Source: Pseudomonadota bacterium (GTDB lineage: Bacteria; Pseudomonadota; Gammaproteobacteria; Burkholderiales; Thiobacillaceae). Taken from it: a stretch of 64,000 bases of DNA. The stretch spans positions 1-64,000 of the forward strand of contig JAKADY010000002.1 of the NCBI GenBank assembly GCA_021826065.1. Direction: 5' to 3'. The position numbers and the translations under genes are program-made. Below are positions 51,997 to 61,613 of this stretch, in pieces; the stretch's first letter is position 1; each line of letters starts with the position of its first letter. The notes beneath the pieces were generated by a model, which made no database searches, had not been told where the DNA came from, and saw nothing but the letters and a program-made list of their open reading frames with translations.

Positions 51997-52094
51997 CTGT
52001 CCCCGCTAGGATGCAGCGGCATGGACATGGCGCGTCTGCGTCGTGCCAGACCACCTGATCGCAGCCGTTCAACCCCTAAAAGGAGCCTGATCGC

Positions 52095-53081
52095 ATGTTC
52101 ATGAAAAAACTCGTCCTCGCGCTGGGCCTTGCCGCCAGCACGGCCTTCGCCGCCCAAGGCGCCCTGGCCCAGGCGGTCCGCGTCGATCCCAACCTGCCCA
52201 CCTACCAGCGCACCACCGGCGTCTCCGGCAACTTCACCAGCGTCGGTTCCGACACGCTGAACAACCTGATGACCCTGTGGGCCGAGGCCTTCAAGCGTCA
52301 GTACCCCAATGTCAACATCCAGATCCAGGGCGCCGGCTCCTCCACGGCGCCGCCGGCCCTGATCGAGGGCGCGGCCAACTTCGGTCCGATGAGCCGCCTG
52401 ATGAACGCCAAGGAGGTCGAGGCCTTCGAGAAGAAGTTCGGCTACAAACCCCACCCCATCCCGGTGGCCATCGATGCCCTGGCCGTCTACGTCAACAAGG
52501 ACAACCCCATCCAGGGCTTGTCCATCCCCCAGGTGGACGCCATCTTCTCGGCCACCCGCAAATGCGGCGGCAAAGAGGACATCACCAGCTGGGGTCAGGT
52601 CGGCATGACCGGCGAGTGGGCCAACCGCACCATCGCCCTGTACGGTCGTAACTCGGTGTCCGGCACCTATGGCTACTTCAAGGAGAAGGCCCTGTGCAAG
52701 GGTGACTTCAAGCGCAACGTTGCCGAGCAGCCCGGTTCTGCCTCGGTGGTGCAGAGCGTGACCGGCCAGCTCAACGCCATCGGCTACTCCGGCATCGGTT
52801 ACAAGACCTCCGGCGTGCGCGCCCTGCCGCTGGCGCACAAGGATGGCGCGCCGTTCGTCGAGCCCGATGCCAAGCATGCGATCGACGGCACCTACCCGCT
52901 GGCCCGCGTGCTGTATGTCTATGTGAACAAGCGTCCCAACCAACCGCTGCCGCCGCTTGAGCGTGAGTTCGTCAAACTGGTGCTGTCCAAACAAGGTCAG
53001 GAGGTGGTGGTGAAGGACGGCTTCGTGCCGCTGCCCGCCACCTTGGCGGCCAAGGCGCTCGCCGACCTGGGCATCAACTGA
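52095..53081 (+). CDS. pstS: Phosphate-binding protein PstS
   Basis: A 328-aa periplasmic binding protein with signal peptide cleaved near AQGALAQA. Phosphate-binding signatures: [57 protein letters not shown] and [14 protein letters not shown]. It delivers phosphate to PstCA. ATG 52095 follows AAAAGGAG; ATG 52101 is an alternative. Confidence 0.96.
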   Translation: MFMKKLVLALGLAASTAFAAQGALAQAVRVDPNLPTYQRTTGVSGNFTSVGSDTLNNLMTLWAEAFKRQYPNVNIQIQGAGSSTAPPALIEGAANFGPMSRLMNAKEVEAFEKKFGYKPHPIPVAIDALAVYVNKDNPIQGLSIPQVDAIFSATRKCGGKEDITSWGQVGMTGEWANRTIALYGRNSVSGTYGYFKEKALCKGDFKRNVAEQPGSASVVQSVTGQLNAIGYSGIGYKTSGVRALPLAHKDGAPFVEPDAKHAIDGTYPLARVLYVYVNKRPNQPLPPLEREFVKLVLSKQGQEVVVKDGFVPLPATLAAKALADLGIN

Positions 53082-53099
53082 GTCTGAACCCCGCCAGAA

Positions 53100-53131
53100 G
53101 GCGCGCGCAGGCCGTCCGGCCCGCGCGCGCC
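53100..53131 (+). other. Long stem-loop after pstS
   Basis: GGCGCGCGCAGGCC and GGCCCGCGCGCGCC form a 14-bp stem with one mismatch and loop GTCC. It has no T-run and may stabilise the abundant pstS message or reduce read-through. Confidence 0.55.
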
Positions 53132-53154
53132 CCAACCCAAGACGGAGATCCATC

Positions 53155-53778
53155 ATGCAGATGAAGCCCCAGCGTATGCAGCCCTTGGCACTGATCCTGG
53201 CAATGGGCCTGTTCAGCGGCTGCGCCACCAGCCAGACCGGGGAGCCCGCCAAGACGGAGGCAAAACCGGCGGCCCAGGCGACTGCAACGGCAGCGTCAGC
53301 CGCCCCCGCCAGTGCGCCGACCGAGTATTTCTTCATCGTCTATCACGAAAACGGCCGCATCTACCCTATTGCTGACGTCAAGAATTACCTCGGTTTCCTG
53401 GAGCACGACGAACTGACCTACACCCGCACCCGCATCGGTGAGGGGCCGGATGGTGCCACCCTGGTCTTCGGCATCGAGAAGAAAGAGGCCGACGAGCTCG
53501 GCAAGCCTTCCAAGGCCGAGCTGTTCTATGATGGCAAATATCAGCCCACCGGGTCGTTCTACGGCGAGGTGATGCTGGACGGCCGCTTCTACGTGTTCGG
53601 TACCTGGAAGGATTTCAAGGATTTCCTCGAACACAAGGAGGTGACCTACACCTTCACGGAGATCGGCGCCGGGCCCAAGGGCGAGACCGTGATCTATGCC
53701 CTCAACAAGGACACGGTCAAGGAGGGGCGGCCCGTCAAGCTGATCGAGGCCTTCAACAACCTCCGAAAATCCAAGTAA
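53155..53778 (+). CDS. Two-repeat lipoprotein within the pst cluster, unknown
   Basis: A 207-aa lipoprotein: signal ending LFSGC23, a Pro/Ala-rich linker (24-56), then two homologous units of about 55 aa. Unit A (57-111) reads YPIADVKNYLGFLEHDELTY then TRTRIGEGPDGATLVFGIEK. Unit B (134-188) reads YVFGTWKDFKDFLEHKEVTY then TFTEIGAGPKGETVIYALNK. I recognise no family. ATG 53155 follows GACGGAGATCC; the gene sits between pstS and pstC, with a terminator after it, so it is probably co-expressed with pstS under PhoB. It may help phosphate capture or anchor PstS at the envelope; that is inference. Confidence 0.8.
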   Translation: MQMKPQRMQPLALILAMGLFSGCATSQTGEPAKTEAKPAAQATATAASAAPASAPTEYFFIVYHENGRIYPIADVKNYLGFLEHDELTYTRTRIGEGPDGATLVFGIEKKEADELGKPSKAELFYDGKYQPTGSFYGEVMLDGRFYVFGTWKDFKDFLEHKEVTYTFTEIGAGPKGETVIYALNKDTVKEGRPVKLIEAFNNLRKSK

Positions 53779-53835
53779 GCCCGGGCCTGCGCCCGGGCCG
53801 GCAGGCGGGGGCTGAACCCAGGGTTCAGCCCTTTT
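53779..53835 (+). terminator. Tandem hairpins and T-run before pstC
   Basis: GCCCGGGCCTGCGCCCGGGC (53779-53798) is one hairpin. GGGCTGAAC and GTTCAGCCC (53809-53831) make a second, followed by TTTT. It should end most transcripts of pstS and the lipoprotein gene and limit pstCAB expression. Confidence 0.8.
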
Positions 53836-53922
53836 CGCATAGAATGCCCCGGCCACATTGTACCCTGTCCTCCCCGAGCGGTGGGTGAGGCGGGCGTTGG
53901 TCGGGCAAGCGTGTGGTGGGAC

Positions 53923-56199
53923 ATGGAAAAGATCGAAACCAACATCAGCAAGGTCGGCGGCTATACCGGGCGTCGTATGGCCAAGGACAAGCTGTTCAAG
54001 CACGTGATGACCTTTGGCGGTCTGAGCGTGATCATCGCCATCAGCGCCATCTTTTTCTATCTCGCCAGTGTCGTCCTGCCCATATTCATGCCGGCCAGCA
54101 TGGACGAGTTCAAACGGCTGCCCCTGCCGGCCGCGCAGAGTGGGGTGGTGCATTACGCGGCCGAGGAGCTGGCCGAGGTCGGCATGCGTTTCCAGGCCGA
54201 CGGCAAGGTGGATTTCTTCGATTTGCGCAACGGCAAGGCGCTCGGCGGCGACAGGATCACGCCGCCGGCGGGGGTGAAGATCACCACCTTCGCCGCGGGC
54301 GACCCCTCGCAGAAGGTCGTGGCCTACGGCATGGACAACGGACACATGCTGCTGGCCCGGCAGGCCTATCAGGTGAGTTTTCACCCCAATCCCAAGGACC
54401 CCACAAAGGATATCCGCAGCATCAAGCCGTCGATCGATCACCCCCTAGGTGAAGCGCCGATCGCGGTCGACCCCCAGGGGCGTGCCTTGAGGCTGCTCAC
54501 GGTACAAAGCTCCGACGAGGGCACGACGGCGATCGCCCTGACCGAGGACGGCCGGCTGGTGATGACCGCCATCACCAGCCGCACCAACCTCATCACCGGC
54601 GAGGTCAGCACCGAATCCGAGAGTGTGGAGCTGCCCCTGCCGCAAAACGGCGAGATCCGCCAGCTGCTGCTCGAGGTCAAGCAGCGCGACCTCTACGTGC
54701 TGCATGGCGACCGTCAGGTGTCGCACTACGACGTGATGAACAAGTCGAGTCCGCGTCTCGTGCAGACCGTCGAGGTGGCGCCAGCCGGCGAGCGGGTCAC
54801 GGCGGCGACCCTGTTGAGCGGCGGCTACTCCCTCATCTTGGGTACCGACAAAGGCAATCTCACGCAATGGTTCCAGGTGCGGGACAAGGACAACAACAAC
54901 CACCTCACGCGGATACGCGACTTCAAGCCAATGCGGCATGCCGTCACGGTCATCGCCCCGGAACACTTCCGCAAGGGCTTCATCGTCGGCGATGCCAAGG
55001 GCGATGTGGGGCTTTACTACGCCACCTCGCGCCGGCATCTGCTCACCCGCTCCAGCGGCAGCGAGCCGGTCCAGGTGCTCGCCCTGGCGCCGCGCGCCAA
55101 CGCCGCGCTGGTACAGAACACTGATGGCGCTCTGCAGACGGCCAGCATCAAGAACGATTACCCCGAGGTGTCTTTCTACGCGACCTGGCAAAAGGTCTGG
55201 TACGAGAGCTACCAGGAACCGGAATACGTCTGGCAATCGTCCGCCGCCACCTCCGACTTCGAGCCCAAGTTCAGCGTCGCCCCGCTGACCTTCGGCACCC
55301 TCAAGGCCGCCTTCTACGCGATGCTGGTGGCCATCCCCCTGGCGGTGATGGGGGCCATCTTCGCCGCCTACTTCATGTCGCCGCGCATGCGCAGCGTGGT
55401 CAAGCCCTCCATCGAGATCATGGAGGCGCTGCCCACCGTGATCCTCGGCTTCCTCGCCGGTCTGTGGCTCGCGCCCTTCGTCGACAACAACCTGGCCGGC
55501 ACCCTGTTGGCGATCTTCCTGTTGCCTTTCAGCTTCCTGCTGAGCGCCTACATCTGGCACCGCCTGCCGGTGAGCTTCACGCAGCGCGTCGGTCCGGGCT
55601 GGGAGGCGGCCTTGCTGATACTGCCCATCATCCTCACCATCTGGCTGGCCATCGAGCTGGGCCATACCATCGAGGCCGCCTTCTTCGGCGGCAACATGCC
55701 ACACTGGGTGACCAACGAGCTCGGCTGGACCTATGAGCAGCGCAACTCCTTGGTGGTGGGAATCGCCATGGGCTTTGCCGTCATCCCCAACATCTTCTCC
55801 ATCGCCGAGGACGCCGTCTTCAGCGTGCCGAAGCACCTGACCTCGGGCTCCCTGGCGCTGGGCGCCACACCCTGGCAGACCCTGTGGAACGTGGTCCTGC
55901 CCACCGCCAGCCCCGGCATCTTCTCCGCCATCATGGTCGGACTGGGCCGCGCCGTGGGCGAGACCATGATCGTGCTGATGGCCACCGGCAACACCGCGGT
56001 GATGGACCTGTCCATCTTCACCGGTTTCCGGACCCTTTCCGCCAACATCGGTGTGGAGATGCCGGAGGCGGCGGTGGGGACCACGCACTATCGCCTGCTG
56101 TTCTTCTCCGCCCTAGTCCTGTTCGCCTTCACCTTCCTGGTGAACACCGCTGCCGAGCTGGTGCGGCAGCGCCTGCGGGAAAAATACAGCACCCTGTGA
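53923..56199 (+). CDS. pstC: Phosphate ABC transporter permease PstC, long form
   Basis: A 758-aa permease; the usual E. coli-type PstC has about 320. A first helix (LSVIIAISAIFFYLASVVLP) is followed by about 340 residues of periplasmic WD40-like or propeller-like repeats (VSHYDVMNKSSPRLVQ, LILGTDKGNLTQWFQV). The C-terminal 270 residues form the binding-protein-dependent permease domain with the EAA loop ALGATPWQTLWNVVLPTASP. ATG 53923 (MEKIETNIS) is chosen. Long PstC forms are known in other gammaproteobacteria. It pairs with the long PstA. Confidence 0.93.
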   Translation: MEKIETNISKVGGYTGRRMAKDKLFKHVMTFGGLSVIIAISAIFFYLASVVLPIFMPASMDEFKRLPLPAAQSGVVHYAAEELAEVGMRFQADGKVDFFDLRNGKALGGDRITPPAGVKITTFAAGDPSQKVVAYGMDNGHMLLARQAYQVSFHPNPKDPTKDIRSIKPSIDHPLGEAPIAVDPQGRALRLLTVQSSDEGTTAIALTEDGRLVMTAITSRTNLITGEVSTESESVELPLPQNGEIRQLLLEVKQRDLYVLHGDRQVSHYDVMNKSSPRLVQTVEVAPAGERVTAATLLSGGYSLILGTDKGNLTQWFQVRDKDNNNHLTRIRDFKPMRHAVTVIAPEHFRKGFIVGDAKGDVGLYYATSRRHLLTRSSGSEPVQVLALAPRANAALVQNTDGALQTASIKNDYPEVSFYATWQKVWYESYQEPEYVWQSSAATSDFEPKFSVAPLTFGTLKAAFYAMLVAIPLAVMGAIFAAYFMSPRMRSVVKPSIEIMEALPTVILGFLAGLWLAPFVDNNLAGTLLAIFLLPFSFLLSAYIWHRLPVSFTQRVGPGWEAALLILPIILTIWLAIELGHTIEAAFFGGNMPHWVTNELGWTYEQRNSLVVGIAMGFAVIPNIFSIAEDAVFSVPKHLTSGSLALGATPWQTLWNVVLPTASPGIFSAIMVGLGRAVGETMIVLMATGNTAVMDLSIFTGFRTLSANIGVEMPEAAVGTTHYRLLFFSALVLFAFTFLVNTAAELVRQRLREKYSTL

Positions 56200-56210
56200 G
56201 GATCTGACCC

Positions 56211-57866
56211 ATGCGCGACTGGTTTAAGGGCGGCGAGCCCTGGATTTGGATGACCGCGGGGGCGGTGGCCCTGTCGCTGGTGATGGTCTATGCCGTGGTA
56301 TGGCTCACCGCCGCGCGCGGGCTGGTGCACTGGTGGCCGAAACCCGTGGTGGAGACGACCTACAAGGAGGCCGACGGTCGCGTCGTCCGCTTGATCGGTG
56401 AGGTGCGTGAGCGCGAGGAGGTGGCCGTCGTGCGCCTGCGCGAACAGGGCTACAACATCGACACCCAAGACGCCTACACCCATCGTTACCTGTTCAAGCT
56501 CGGCAACAAGGACATCACCGGTGTCGATTTCAAGTGGTTCCCGGCGCCCAATCTCGGCCAGTTCACCTATCCGCGCGATCTCATCACCATCGAGCGGCGC
56601 GAGTGGGGCAACTTCTATGGCCACCTCAAGGCGGTGAAGCAGGAGGGGCAGGTCGTGGCCGAGGGCGATGCGGCATGGGAGGAGGCGCAAAAGCGGCTCG
56701 AGCGCGGCACTGCCCTGTTCCGCGAGGCCCTGCGCCTGGAAAAGGTCGACATCGGTCGCATCAACTACCAGCTTGAGCGGCTGCGGCTACGTGAACGAAA
56801 ACTGATGTTGCAGGGGCGGCTTACGGAGGCGGACAAGGCCGAATTCGCCCGCCAGCGTGACAAGCTGAACGCCGATTACGGTGTCCTGCAGGAAAGGCTG
56901 GACCGGGTCCGACACGATCTGGAGCGCGACAGCCTGATGGTCGAGACCATGGAAGGGCAGGTGGTGGAGATCCCCTTCGCCAAGATCGCCGACCTGTACA
57001 TGCCCAATGCGATGAACACCCTGCAGAAGGCGGGTTTCTATGCCCGCAAATTCTGGGAGTTCATCAGCGACGACCCGCGCGAGGCCAACACCGAGGGCGG
57101 CATCTTCCCGGCCATCTTCGGCACCGTGATGATGGTGCTGTTGATGTCGGTCATGGTGACCCCGCTGGGCATCATGGCGGCGGTCTATATGCGCGAATAC
57201 GCCAAACAAGGGCCGCTCATCCGCACCATCCGCATCTCGGTGAACAACCTGGCCGGCGTGCCCTCCATCGTCTACGGCGTGTTCGGCCTGGGCTTCTTCG
57301 TCTACGTGCTGGGGGGCAGCATCGACGAGCTGTTCTTCCCGGAGGCCCTGCCCGCCCCCACCTTCGGCAGCCCCGGCATCCTCTGGGCGTCGCTCACCCT
57401 GGCCATCCTCACCCTGCCGGTGGTCATCGTCGCCACCGAGGAGGGCCTGTCGCGCGTGCCACGCTCCGTGCGCGAGGGCAGCCTCGCCCTGGGGGCGACC
57501 AAGGCCGAGACGCTCTGGCGCATCGTTTTGCCCATGGCCAGCCCGGCCATGATGACCGGCCTGATCCTGGCCGTGGCCCGTGCCGCCGGCGAGGTGGCCC
57601 CGCTGATGCTGGTGGGTGTGGTCAAGCTCGCGCCGAGCCTGCCGGTGGACGGCAACTTCCCCTTCATCCACCTGGAACGCAAGTTCATGCACCTGGGCTT
57701 CCACATCTACGACGTCGGCTTCCAGAGCCCCAACGTCGAGGCCGCCCGCCCGCTGGTCTATGCCACGGCCCTGCTGCTGGTCATCATCATCGTCGTGCTG
57801 AACCTGGCCGCCATCAGCATGCGCAACCACCTGCGCGAGAAGATGCGCGGCCTCGAAGGCGTCTGA
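56211..57866 (+). CDS. pstA: Phosphate ABC transporter permease PstA, long form
   Basis: A 551-aa permease, about 250 residues longer than E. coli PstA. One N-terminal helix is followed by a DUF3333-like extracytoplasmic region with a coiled coil (about residues 160-250: [20 protein letters not shown] then [19 protein letters not shown]). The permease domain contains [20 protein letters not shown]. It probably forms the channel with PstC. Confidence 0.94.
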   Translation: MRDWFKGGEPWIWMTAGAVALSLVMVYAVVWLTAARGLVHWWPKPVVETTYKEADGRVVRLIGEVREREEVAVVRLREQGYNIDTQDAYTHRYLFKLGNKDITGVDFKWFPAPNLGQFTYPRDLITIERREWGNFYGHLKAVKQEGQVVAEGDAAWEEAQKRLERGTALFREALRLEKVDIGRINYQLERLRLRERKLMLQGRLTEADKAEFARQRDKLNADYGVLQERLDRVRHDLERDSLMVETMEGQVVEIPFAKIADLYMPNAMNTLQKAGFYARKFWEFISDDPREANTEGGIFPAIFGTVMMVLLMSVMVTPLGIMAAVYMREYAKQGPLIRTIRISVNNLAGVPSIVYGVFGLGFFVYVLGGSIDELFFPEALPAPTFGSPGILWASLTLAILTLPVVIVATEEGLSRVPRSVREGSLALGATKAETLWRIVLPMASPAMMTGLILAVARAAGEVAPLMLVGVVKLAPSLPVDGNFPFIHLERKFMHLGFHIYDVGFQSPNVEAARPLVYATALLLVIIIVVLNLAAISMRNHLREKMRGLEGV

Positions 57867-57900
57867 GCCCGATCAGAATGCATTCACAAGGAAAAACCCT

Positions 57901-58725
57901 ATGAGCGACGCGCCCAAGTCCCACGCCATCAACCTCGGCGACATCACCCGCACCCCCATGGCCCACACCAGCGAGGTGGCCATCGAGGTGCAGAACCTGG
58001 ACCTGTACTACGGCAACGCCCAGGCGCTGAAGGGGATCAACATGAAGATCCCCAAGAAGCGGGTCACCGCCTTCATCGGCCCCAGCGGCTGCGGCAAGTC
58101 CACCCTGCTGCGCTGCTTCAACCGCATGAACGATCTGGTCGACAACTGCCGTGTCGAGGGCAAGATCCTCATGGATGGCAAGAACATCTACGACCGCGAC
58201 GTCAACGTCGCCCTCCTGCGCCGGCGGGTCGGGATGGTGTTCCAGAAGCCCAATCCCTTTCCCAAGTCGATCTACGAGAACGTGGCCTATGGGCTGCGCA
58301 TCATGGGGATCAACGACAAGAAGACCCTGGACACGACGGTGGAGAAGGCCCTGCGCGGCGCCGCCCTGTGGGACGAGGTGAAGGACCGGCTGCAGGACAG
58401 CGGCATGAGCCTGTCCGGTGGCCAGCAGCAACGCCTGGTCATCGCCCGCGCCGTGGCCCTCGAGCCCGATGTGCTGCTGCTCGACGAGCCGGCCTCGGCG
58501 CTCGACCCGATCTCCACCGCCAAGCTGGAGGAGCTGATCGACGAGCTCAAGGCCAACTACACCATCGTCATCGTCACCCACAACATGCAGCAGGCGGCGC
58601 GGGTGTCCGACTACACCGCCTTCATGTACCTGGGCGAGCTGATCGAGTTCGGCCCGACCGACGAGCTCTTCGTCAAGCCCAAGAACAAGCAGACGGAAGA
58701 CTACATCACCGGCCGCTTCGGCTAG
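57901..58725 (+). CDS. pstB: Phosphate ABC transporter ATP-binding protein
   Basis: A 274-aa ABC ATPase with Walker [10 protein letters not shown], signature LSGGQQQR and Walker [13 protein letters not shown]. It powers phosphate import. ATG 57901 follows AAGGAAAAACCCT. phoU, usually next to pstB, is absent from the window. Confidence 0.97.
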   Translation: MSDAPKSHAINLGDITRTPMAHTSEVAIEVQNLDLYYGNAQALKGINMKIPKKRVTAFIGPSGCGKSTLLRCFNRMNDLVDNCRVEGKILMDGKNIYDRDVNVALLRRRVGMVFQKPNPFPKSIYENVAYGLRIMGINDKKTLDTTVEKALRGAALWDEVKDRLQDSGMSLSGGQQQRLVIARAVALEPDVLLLDEPASALDPISTAKLEELIDELKANYTIVIVTHNMQQAARVSDYTAFMYLGELIEFGPTDELFVKPKNKQTEDYITGRFG

Positions 58726-58784
58726 GTCGACACGCCACCGCCGTGGCAAGGACCGGACTGGATGGGGCTCGAGCCGTCACATCT

Positions 58785-58802
58785 CTGTCACGGAGATGTA
58801 AT
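58785..58802 (+). promoter_or_regulatory. Possible second Pho box
   Basis: CTGTCACGGAGATGTAAT matches a Pho-box pattern at about 12 of 18 positions and lies 78 bp before the small gene at 58880. It overlaps a hairpin CATCTC/GAGATG that may be incidental. Confidence 0.4.
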
Positions 58803-58879
58803 TTTTGACCGCCGGCTGTTTCGGTATCATTGCCCGCAGGAGCACAACGACCGAGACCAAGAGTCCAGGAGCCCAAGCC

Positions 58880-59128
58880 ATGGCCAATGCCGTCAAAGCC
58901 GTCGCAAAATTCGTCCGCAAGAACAAGGACGACGAGAGCGCCGTCATCTTGCGTGAACTGTGCGAGGCGCTCGAGACCGGCCAGCCCTTCGTGCTGACCC
59001 GGCTCTACGACATCCCGCCCAAGGCCTACGAGCTGGCCATCAAGCTGCTGACCGACTGGCGCTTCGACCGGCACCTGACCGAGCGGCGCTTCGCCAAATA
59101 CTTCGACCAGGACCAGGAAGAGGGCTGA
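58880..59128 (+). CDS. Small conserved-looking protein after pstB, unknown
   Basis: An 82-aa soluble, charged protein (MANAVKAVAKFVRKNKDDES, then RELCEALETGQPFVLTRLYD and LAIKLLTDWRFDRHLTERRF). The ATG lies nine bases after AGGAG; the frame upstream is not protein-like. No family recognised. Its position after pst and a possible Pho box suggest a phosphate-linked role, which is inference. Confidence 0.65.
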   Translation: MANAVKAVAKFVRKNKDDESAVILRELCEALETGQPFVLTRLYDIPPKAYELAIKLLTDWRFDRHLTERRFAKYFDQDQEEG

Positions 59129-59222
59129 GGCACGTCCCCAAGCCCGAGGTCACGGAACACGGCGTTTGACCCCATAGTCTTTCGCCGTTATCATCCAAAA
59201 TTTACGTATTGTCAGGTCACCC

Positions 59223-59969
59223 ATGCGTCGCAAATTCGTCGCCGGCAACTGGAAGATGCACGGCAACCTCGTCGACAACGACGCCCTGCTGACCGGCATC
59301 CTCGCCGGGATCGGGGAGGTCAGGGCCGAGGTCGCCGTTTGTGTGCCTTTCCCCTATCTGGCACAGGCCAAGGCCAAACTGGCCGGCTCCAAGGTCGCCT
59401 GGGGCGCACAGAATCTGAGCCAGCACGCCAAGGGCGCCTACACCGGCGAAGTGTCCGCCCTGATGCTCAACGACTTCGAGTGCAAGTACGTCATCGTCGG
59501 CCACTCCGAGCGGCGCGCCCTCTACGGCGAGAGCGATGCCATCGTCGCCGAGAAATATGCCGCGGCCCAGACCGCCGGCCTGGTGCCCATCCTCTGTGTG
59601 GGGGAGACCCTGGAGGAGCGTGAGGCGGGGATCACCGAGCAGGTGGTCGGGCGCCAGCTCGACGCCGTGCTGAACAAATCGGGGGTCATCTCGTTCGCCA
59701 ATGCCGTCATCGCCTACGAGCCGGTCTGGGCCATCGGTACGGGCAAGACCGCCACACCGGAGCAGGCGCAGGCCGTGCACGCCTTCATCCGCGCCAAGAT
59801 CCGCGCCCTCGACGCCGAGGTGGCGGAGCACCTGGTCATCCAGTACGGCGGCAGCGTCAAGGCCTCGAACGCGGCCGAGCTCTTCGCCCAGCCGGACATC
59901 GACGGAGGCCTGATCGGCGGCGCCTCGCTCAACGCCGAGGAATTCCTGGCCATCTGCCGGGCGGCCTGA
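59223..59969 (+). CDS. tpiA: Triose-phosphate isomerase
   Basis: A 248-aa TIM barrel that interconverts dihydroxyacetone phosphate and glyceraldehyde-3-phosphate. Lys in FVAGNWKMHGN, His in IVGHSERR, catalytic Glu in IAYEPVWAIGTG, and phosphate loop GGSVKASNAAE. secG follows 16 bp later. Confidence 0.98.
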   Translation: MRRKFVAGNWKMHGNLVDNDALLTGILAGIGEVRAEVAVCVPFPYLAQAKAKLAGSKVAWGAQNLSQHAKGAYTGEVSALMLNDFECKYVIVGHSERRALYGESDAIVAEKYAAAQTAGLVPILCVGETLEEREAGITEQVVGRQLDAVLNKSGVISFANAVIAYEPVWAIGTGKTATPEQAQAVHAFIRAKIRALDAEVAEHLVIQYGGSVKASNAAELFAQPDIDGGLIGGASLNAEEFLAICRAA

Positions 59970-59985
59970 GTCGAGAGGGGGCGGC

Positions 59986-60324
59986 GTGGAACTGATCGTC
60001 TGGATCCTGCACCTACTGGTCGCCGTCGGGATCATCGCCCTGGTCCTGCTGCAGCACGGCAAGGGTGCCGATATGGGGGCGGCCTTCGGCAGCGGGGCCT
60101 CGGGCAGCCTGTTCGGGGCGACCGGCTCGGCGAACTTCCTGTCGCGGACCACGGCCGTGTTGGCCACCCTGTTCTTCCTCACCAGCCTGGGGCTGACCTA
60201 TTTCTCCGCACAAAAGGTGGAGTCGGCCAAGCCGCTGCCGGTGCCCGTACAGCCGTCCGCGCCGGCTGCACCCGCCCCGGCCGCGCCGGGTCCAGGAGGC
60301 CAACCGGTCGAAATACCCAGGTAA
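59986..60324 (+). CDS. secG: Protein translocase subunit SecG
   Basis: A 112-aa protein with two helices (VWILHLLVAVGIIALVLLQ; TTAVLATLFFLTSLGLTYF) and the GKGADMGAAFGSGASGSLFG loop of SecG. It starts at GTG 59986 after GAGGGGGCGGC. The Pro/Ala tail is variable. Confidence 0.95.
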   Translation: MELIVWILHLLVAVGIIALVLLQHGKGADMGAAFGSGASGSLFGATGSANFLSRTTAVLATLFFLTSLGLTYFSAQKVESAKPLPVPVQPSAPAAPAPAAPGPGGQPVEIPR

Positions 60325-60383
60325 TTCGCGTGGTCGGCTCGTGGCGTCCCGGAGGCTGTCTGGGGGCGGCGAGTCTGTATCCC

Positions 60384-60411
60384 CCGCTGACGGGGACCGC
60401 TCAGCGGTTTT
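60384..60411 (+). terminator. Terminator after secG
   Basis: CCGCTGA and TCAGCGG form a 7-bp stem with a 10-nt loop, followed by TTTT. It lies 60 bp after secG and before the tRNA gene. Confidence 0.6.
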
Positions 60412-60450
60412 CACGCTAAAATAGTCAATCGCGCGACGAGCGCGCCACCT

Positions 60451-60535
60451 GCCGACGTGGTGGAATTGGTAGACACGCTGTCTTGAGGGGGCAGTGCGGA
60501 AACGCGTGCGAGTTCGAGTCTCGCCGTCGGCACCA
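60451..60535 (+). tRNA. tRNA-Leu (anticodon GAG)
   Basis: Acceptor GCCGACG pairs with CGTCGGC, and the encoded CA end reads ACCA. The anticodon arm CTGTC-TTGAGGG-GGCAG gives GAG, reading CUC/CUU leucine codons. A long variable arm (TGCGGAAACGCG) and the TTCGAGT T-loop complete the class II structure. The order secG-tRNA-Leu(GAG) is common in gammaproteobacteria. Confidence 0.97.
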
Positions 60536-60570
60536 TCAATAATCCTTATAGCCTCCAGCCTTGATTTAAT

Positions 60571-60595
60571 AACCCATTGATATCAATGGGTTTTT
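60571..60595 (+). terminator. Terminator after tRNA-Leu
   Basis: AACCCATTGAT and ATCAATGGGTT form a palindrome with a T-run, 36 bp after the tRNA. Confidence 0.85.
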
Positions 60596-60677
60596 GGTTT
60601 CGGCCTGGCTTGACACCGGCATGGGCAGCCGCATAGACTTCAAAAACCTACGAGCCACCGGGTGAACGAGCGCGCGC

Positions 60678-61034
60678 ATGCTGGAAAATTATTTCCCGAT
60701 CTTGTTGTTCATCCTGGTGGGGTTGGCCATCGGTATCGGTCCGATGCTGCTCGGTTGGGTGCTCGCCCCCAACCGCCCGGATGCCGAGAAGCTCTCGCCC
60801 TACGAGTGCGGCTTCGAGGCCTTCGAGGATGCGCGCATGAAATTCGACGTGCGCTACTACCTGGTGGCCATCCTGTTCATCCTGTTCGACCTGGAGATCG
60901 CCTTTCTCTTCCCCTGGGCCGTGGTGCTCGAGCAGATCGGCGCCTTCGGCTTCTGGTCCATGGTGGTCTTCCTGGCCATCCTGGTCGTCGGCTTCGTATA
61001 CGAATGGATGAAAGGCGCCCTGGAATGGGAATGA
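60678..61034 (+). CDS. nuoA: NADH-quinone oxidoreductase subunit A
   Basis: A 118-aa membrane subunit of complex I with three helices. The loop motif [20 protein letters not shown] is diagnostic. ATG 60678 is the first start. First gene of the nuo operon in the window. Confidence 0.97.
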   Translation: MLENYFPILLFILVGLAIGIGPMLLGWVLAPNRPDAEKLSPYECGFEAFEDARMKFDVRYYLVAILFILFDLEIAFLFPWAVVLEQIGAFGFWSMVVFLAILVVGFVYEWMKGALEWE

Positions 61035-61072
61035 TGTCATCCACACCAGCCTGTTTCTGCTCCGCAATCCCT

Positions 61073-61096
61073 GTAGGAGCGGTGAAAGCCGCGACC
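61073..61096 (+). repeat. Half REP between nuoA and nuoB
   Basis: GTAGGAGCGGTGAAAGCCGC plus GACC matches one arm of the REPIN at 10487-10556. Only one arm is present. It lies in the 90-bp nuoA-nuoB gap. Confidence 0.75.
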
Positions 61097-61124
61097 CGCA
61101 CAGGGGCACGCTGAGGGATAGACC

Positions 61125-61601
61125 ATGAGCATCGAAGGCATCCTGGAACGCGGCTTCATCACAACCACGGCGGACTCTGTCATCAACTGGGCCAAGACCG
61201 GGTCGCTGTGGCCGATGACCTTCGGGCTGGCCTGCTGTGCCGTGGAGATGATGCAAGCCGGCGCCTCGCGTTACGACCTGGATCGTTTCGGCATCGTCTT
61301 TCGCCCCAGTCCCAGGCAGAGCGATCTGATGATCGTCGCCGGCACGCTGACCAACAAGATGGCGCCAGCCCTGCGCAAGGTCTATGACCAGATGGCCGAG
61401 CCGCGCTGGGTGATCTCCATGGGTTCCTGCGCCAACGGTGGCGGCTACTACCACTATTCCTACTCCGTGGTGCGCGGCTGCGACCGCATCGTCCCGGTGG
61501 ACGTCTATGTGCCGGGCTGTCCGCCCACGGCCGAGGCCCTGCTCTACGGCATCCTGCAGCTGCAGAAGAAGATCCGCCGGACCAACACCATCGCCCGCTA
61601 A
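61125..61601 (+). CDS. nuoB: NADH-quinone oxidoreductase subunit B
   Basis: A 158-aa peripheral subunit that carries the N2 iron-sulfur cluster close to quinone. Ligands are the tandem cysteines in [11 protein letters not shown], with [18 protein letters not shown] and [14 protein letters not shown]. Normal length. Confidence 0.98.
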   Translation: MSIEGILERGFITTTADSVINWAKTGSLWPMTFGLACCAVEMMQAGASRYDLDRFGIVFRPSPRQSDLMIVAGTLTNKMAPALRKVYDQMAEPRWVISMGSCANGGGYYHYSYSVVRGCDRIVPVDVYVPGCPPTAEALLYGILQLQKKIRRTNTIAR

Positions 61602-61613
61602 AGGAACACCAAC

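Noticed and set aside
58805-58879. Longer N-terminus for the 82-aa gene
   Set aside because: The extra residues come from the presumed promoter and leader; AGGAG is placed for ATG 58880.
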